Positions 59,313 to 64,000 of a stretch of DNA of 64,000 nucleotides are shown here, piece by piece. The notes under the pieces were generated by a model. That model did not search any database and had not been told where the DNA came from. It was given only the letters and a program-made list of their open reading frames with translations. Where the stretch lies: contig NC_064212.1 in the NCBI RefSeq assembly GCF_023101765.2, forward strand, positions 10,664,001 through 10,728,000, read 5' to 3'. Made by a program: the position numbers and the translations under genes. The DNA comes from Spodoptera frugiperda (Eukaryota; Arthropoda; Insecta; Lepidoptera; Noctuidae). Numbering within the stretch: the first letter of the stretch is position 1; each line of letters starts with the position of its first letter.

Positions 59313-61926
59313 CTAAGGGTATTGTATGTCGATTTAGTATCATAAAGTATGGAAATTTTCCAGATTTTATAATATATTTTCACATTTAGGAAGATCGCTG
59401 ATTATCTATGTCATTAGGTAATTAGATATACTAAAGCATGAATTCCGTTCGTCATCTAGCGCTAACAAATGTCAGTTTATCATTTAAAAAGTACTTATCA
59501 TAAAGTAATGTACGTAGATACCTATCGTGTGAATAATTGATAATGTAATTTAATATTATTGCTATCTTCTTAAAAAACTTGCAAGTGACGCAAAATGTGA
59601 TTAATAAAGGAAGTATAATCTTTGTTTTGTTTGATAACATAATAATTATAGCTTTGTAAAGACAAATAGCGATAAACTATTGTTTTTATTTAGTAATGGT
59701 CAAATTGTATCCATATGAGTTTGTTGTGTCTACATTGTCACCATGTAAAGTGAACTGATGAAGGAAAATATTCAACCACAAATAGTTGAAGGCACTACGA
59801 AACTACGAAATTGGCGAAACTTAAAAAAACTTTCGGGTTTCTAGTTGGAAAATCCTCATGATCATGCTGAATCTTTTGGGGAAATCGAGGGGGATTGTCG
59901 AACTACGTGTTTTACTAAAATCACGGTGATAAAACACATTCTCTTGTAACCCCAAACTAGTGGCGGCCCGCCTAGCAAGCTCACTTCACTTCGTCAAATA
60001 CTATATAACTATTACTCCAATACATATAATGTAAATATCAAATCATTAAAAGGTTATAAAATCATGCACAGTTAAAACTCGAGTTACTGAACCTACCTAT
60101 GTATAACTACGAATAAAAGTAAGTACACAGACAAACCCAAAAGTTTAGGGGAGGTGGGGGGAAAGAAACAAAAAGTTGTTTTTACGTAAGTATCCCATTA
60201 TGAAAGTGATTCGGGTAAGCTTTTACAGGGACCACCCAGAGACAGCCACCCAGAGACAGAGGTAAGCAGAGCAAGGATTTAACGAAGCCATACAAATTAA
60301 AAAAAAACTTTTCAAAATAAGAATTCTTATAAACGTTGTCGTTGATTAGATTGTGGAATGAATAAATAGGTTTTGTTTTTTTTTTATTGACGTAATACAA
60401 TAAGTAGGGTTTGGTGAAATTTTATCGGTTTATATAGGTAGGTTAACTGTTTCTTATCAAACTGTTTTAAAGGTTATTTTGCGAATTTCTTCTTCAAAGA
60501 AATAGGTACGTACTACGAGTATCTTAGATTGTACCTACGAGTAACTACCAATTTCTGTACGTAGATACTTTTTTATGGTTATACCATAAGCCTCGTATAA
60601 TTTGATTACTTACTACTGAAATCCTTGTCATGCTAATTATCTGAAAATTTTGCAATTGGAAACCAAATTTTTTTGCCCAGGGATTTGAACCCGGTCTTAC
60701 ATGTTAGTAGAAACGTTTATTACCATCAAGTACCTATGTAAGTAGTTGTATATAGATATTATCTATCTTACATCGGCTGGTATTTGGGTTACCATTCCAT
60801 TATATACTTCGATCAATACCCAATGTTACAAGGAAAATTATGTTCTTCACAAAAATCGGGGTCACAACACCGTGACCAAGATAATGATACCTAAACATAT
60901 AAATAAAGACAGCTTAATACGAAATTCTTCAATCAAATTTTAACCTTTCTCTTTTGAATTAAAGTACAAATCATCTAGACATACAACTATTTCTCATTAA
61001 AATCAGTTATAAAAAACCAAAAACTGTTTCTCTTTTTGAAAATTGTAATAATAGCTTACCCCAATCTATTCTGTGACTTATTTCTTTAGGTTTACGGTTC
61101 AAAATGTGATGAATCTGTTACCTACGGTAAAACGTAGACGCGACGGCTTGCTACGCTACGTTACTACGCACGGTGATGAGTATATACTGCTTTTATATAC
61201 TTACACATTTATGTAATACTGGCTACGAAATATAGCTCAATAGTCGTACTTTATATTACTTCTATGTACTAGAGTTCAATGTAGCTATTCATATTTCGAC
61301 GCCCATTGCTCCATTTGTATAAAAGGAATGAATCGAAATACTAAGTAATCCATCTATGTTCATTGAAATGAGGCCGCCAGCGTCCATTATGTTGAAGCTA
61401 TTAGGTTTCCTAAAGCAAATGAGATCGCGCCCACATCAATACAGTGTTGCTATCGCAAATATGTACTTGTATAAATATACTTTTTTAAATACCAAATGTT
61501 ATGTAAAATATTGCAACATTTAATAGACAAGAATTGTGTAATATTTTCGTCTGGTATCAAACTGCATAATGTAGTTTTTTAAACGAATTGAATATCCTAA
61601 CGCCATCTATTGAAAGAACTGTGAACTTTGACAAGCCGCTTCGTTTGGTTATAAAATGTTCACGTAGTAGTTATTCCGATGAGAGCTCGAGTAGAAGTTA
61701 GTTCTGGCGAATGCCACTACATGGCTATTGTGTAAAAAAGAAACATTATTTAAAAACCTACTAGGACTGGTAATTTCTCGTAGCATGAATACTAAATACA
61801 TCTACTACTTAATTGTGGATAAGCTTCAATTTAGTCGTGCTGCGTGTACCAATAAATGTATTAGTAAAAGATTGTATGTCATCCACCTAGATGTATAAGA
61901 GGGTTTCAAGAACTATATATAAAGTT
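59313..61926. other. Gene-free intergenic sequence
   Basis: AT-rich. Apart from a tRNA-like SINE fragment at 60662-60715 I see nothing supportable. Frames are short and domain-free. Confidence 0.4.
60662..60715 (-). mobile_element. SINE fragment with B-box
   Basis: On the minus strand, CGGGTTCAAATCCCTGGGC is a good RNA polymerase III B-box and T-arm-like sequence. No complete cloverleaf can be drawn, so it is a SINE remnant and not a tRNA gene. Confidence 0.45.
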
Positions 61927-62240
61927 TCACATCACACACATCAACAGCATATAGGTAAGTTGTCACTGCTGACCAAAGGCCTCTACTCGCACGGAGAAGG
62001 CATTAATCACCACGCTTGCTCAATGCGGGTTGGCGATTTCAAATTTATAATTAAAAACTATAAGCTCAGGTTTCCCCACGATGTTTTCCATCACCGTTTG
62101 TTAGTGGTGTCTAAATAATCTTAGAAAGTACATAGGTATAACTCGCGTAAAGTCTCATTGGTACTTCCCGTTGGTAGGTTTCGAACCCGTGTCGTCACGC
62201 ATGAGAAGCGGTTGTCTTAAACCTCCGGGCCACCACGACA
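61927..62240 (-). mobile_element. tRNA-derived SINE with repeat tail
   Basis: Reading the minus strand from 62240: an A-box-like GTGGTGGCCCGGAGG, a B-box CGGGTTCGAAACC, then words typical of a lepidopteran SINE (GGAAAACATCGTGGGGAAAC) and a tail with GAGCAAGCGTGGTGATTAAT and GGCCTTTGGTCAGCAGTG. Length is about 310 bp. A 75-codon frame inside is incidental. Confidence 0.7.
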
Positions 62241-62314
62241 TCATAATATATATCGTCAATGTATGGTATATACCTATGTATACTATACATTACATGTGCA
62301 TACCGTTATTGTAG

Positions 62315-62385
62315 CTAGAGTGGTCGTAACGCGACTGCCCGGCAAAGGGTTTTCAGGTTTGAATTCCGGATTTGGGAATCTGTAA
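62315..62385 (+). mobile_element. SINE head fragment
   Basis: TAGCTAGAGTGGTCGTAACG, an A-box-like head, is followed by CAGGTTTGAATTCCGG, a degraded B-box. Spacing is tRNA-like, but no intact cloverleaf is possible. Confidence 0.5.
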
Positions 62386-62596
62386 AGAGTATAAAGGTAA
62401 TAATTAAAACAGCACATTCTAGTCGTCATGTTACTTTATTGATCATAGTGTTACTAGAGCAATAATTCAGAAAATGTAAATGAGATTACAATTTAGTATA
62501 GACTACGACTATATTAATTCCAGTCACATTTATTGAAATAAAAAGTCTAATAACAATCACATTTCACTTTTGGCTTATTCCTAATATCGTAATTTT

Positions 62597-62690
62597 ATAA
62601 GGACTGCCTCGTTTGACTAGTAGCCACAAATGAGCATTAGGGTCTGAGTTCGACACCCGGGTTAAATAATGCCTGTAAGTCGCACATAGT
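62597..62690 (+). mobile_element. SINE head fragment, second family
   Basis: GGACTGCCTCGTTTGACTAG and GAGTTCGACACCCGGGT resemble the A and B boxes of a noctuid-type SINE known to me. Diverged and truncated. Confidence 0.5.
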
Positions 62691-62699
62691 GCCTGGCAA

Positions 62700-64000
62700 T
62701 AAGTGTGCTCTCATGACTTAAGACTTTCGATTGTAATTTCGTTATATTTTTGTTAACTTTATTAGTGATCAAATTGAAATAAAATGCTTTGATTTTGAAT
62801 ACAAGATAAATGCCTGTTTTACCACTGTCGTTTGAGTTACAAACAAGTTGTTTCAAACATTTTATGTTATGGAGTATTAAATCCATTATTTCATATTATG
62901 GAGTGACCCCCAAATCAAATTAACTGAAACATAATTACAAGTGGTGAAATAGTTCCTAAATGAAGTTGGATAGTTTACATTTTTCTACCTTTTTAGAGAA
63001 AATAGATATTCATTCGTTTATGTAAGTTATTTTGTTAATGATAACATTAGATCTAATAAATAGGCCAAGAAGAGGTGGTACCGATATCGCCCCTGAATAT
63101 AGATAATGTATTCGTTATTTATTAATATCGACCTTAAGTAAATTATTGAGGCTCGTGAAATTTAATTTCGAATCAGGTGTTATATATTTTAACGCTCTTC
63201 TTAGCCATTTAGGTCTAATGTTACCTACCTATAAATATGTATTTTTTGAACCATTGCACAATTACAAGTTTACACATATTTTTTATATTTCTTAATCCAT
63301 GGCATGTTTTAAAAAGTTTGTATTTTTTCACAATGCACTGTTATTGTTAATTAAATTTATTGCACACCGTTGTAGCTACTTCAATGATTTTAAAATAAAT
63401 TCTACAATTACAAATTCATGAGCAACTCTAATCTTTAAAAAAATTTTACTTGTTTTTACAAATTTGTAAGTCGTATTCCAAAGGGAATAGATCTATTATA
63501 GCTTGGCACATTAATAGACGAAATAACGCAACGTTATATTTGGACGCAATGCAAATTTTGAGAATCGAAACAACTATACCGAATTTCCTAGTGCCTTACA
63601 ATAATCATTAAAATAGTATTCACGTGGAATCAAGTAATTAAATAAAAATAAGTAGACATTTAGAATTTTTCAAACAATTGGAGAGTGTTCGGAAGGGTAG
63701 CGACATTATTTCTTAACATTTTTACCGATTTTTTTTGTTTCCATTGCTTTTAAATACTGTACATATGTTTCTTATTTTAATAAAAATAAAATATAGTTTT
63801 CCCTAGACTAGATCCCTAGATTATCAGCTATACAATACTTATTCATAACTACTTGAGACATTGACGCGGTGACGGTGACTTTCATTATTTATACTTAAAC
63901 TACTTAATTCTAAACTAAAACAAATATACATTCTACTCAATACATTGCATTTTTTGCATTACTCGATACGTCACATGTATAAACAAGAACGTCATATGTA
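62700..64000. other. Gene-free AT-rich end of window
   Basis: No gene, repeat or RNA feature recognised to the right edge. Very AT-rich, with poly-T and TAATAAAAT-like runs. Confidence 0.4.

Noticed and set aside
60662..62690. Possible tRNA genes suggested by good B-boxes
   Set aside because: No complete cloverleaf with anticodon stem could be drawn at any of the sites. All continue into SINE bodies or are truncated.

Overview
The window is animal nuclear DNA, almost certainly from a moth or butterfly (Lepidoptera), plausibly a noctuid. The reasons are spliced insect-type genes with short AT-rich introns, many short TAGG/TACC-rich tracts, and interspersed repeats that I recognise from memory as lepidopteran: tRNA-derived SINEs, TA-flanked MITEs and short repeat tails. 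No prokaryotic feature, rRNA or intact tRNA gene was found. All exon models come from reading frames plus GT/AG sites, without transcripts.

Layout. 1-7.4 kb is AT-rich with no supportable gene. 7.5-16.1 kb is a compact block of housekeeping-type genes in alternating orientation: SERGEF-like RCC1-repeat protein (+), CCDC43 (-), proteasome subunit alpha-7 (+) and an HSF-type DNA-binding protein (-). These form convergent and head-to-head pairs. The head-to-head partner of the HSF gene is NSMAF/FAN (+, 16.1-34.2 kb, 13 coding exons, 869 codons), which encodes a GRAM/PH, BEACH and WD40 protein. Its intron 10 carries a 6.06-kb, nearly intact and evidently recent Ty3/gypsy-class LTR retrotransposon in sense orientation. 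Its intron 12 holds a TA-flanked MITE. Downstream are a Tc1-like transposon with a single nonsense codon (34.9-36.5 kb), a MITE and a SINE, then a CSRNP/Axud1 gene (-, 39.7-41.9 kb coding) with a GC-richer promoter near 42.5-43 kb. From 43 to 64 kb I see no gene, only repeat fragments and an apparently perfect 207-bp inverted repeat.

Functional themes. The genes have unrelated jobs: secretion-linked RCC1 protein, proteasome core, transcription factors, and TNF-receptor/sphingomyelinase adaptor. Nothing suggests an operon-like unit. A shared feature is a TTGACA/TGTCAA motif in all six presumptive promoter regions.

The most unusual signals are: (i) the retrotransposon's probable 608-nt intron near the end of its polyprotein gene, which contains a 42-bp minisatellite and hides a short acidic 3' coding exon; (ii) the same element's primer-binding region, which can fold back on the end of its own LTR; and (iii) the long inverted repeat at 57.7-58.3 kb followed by a 33-bp near-loopless hairpin.
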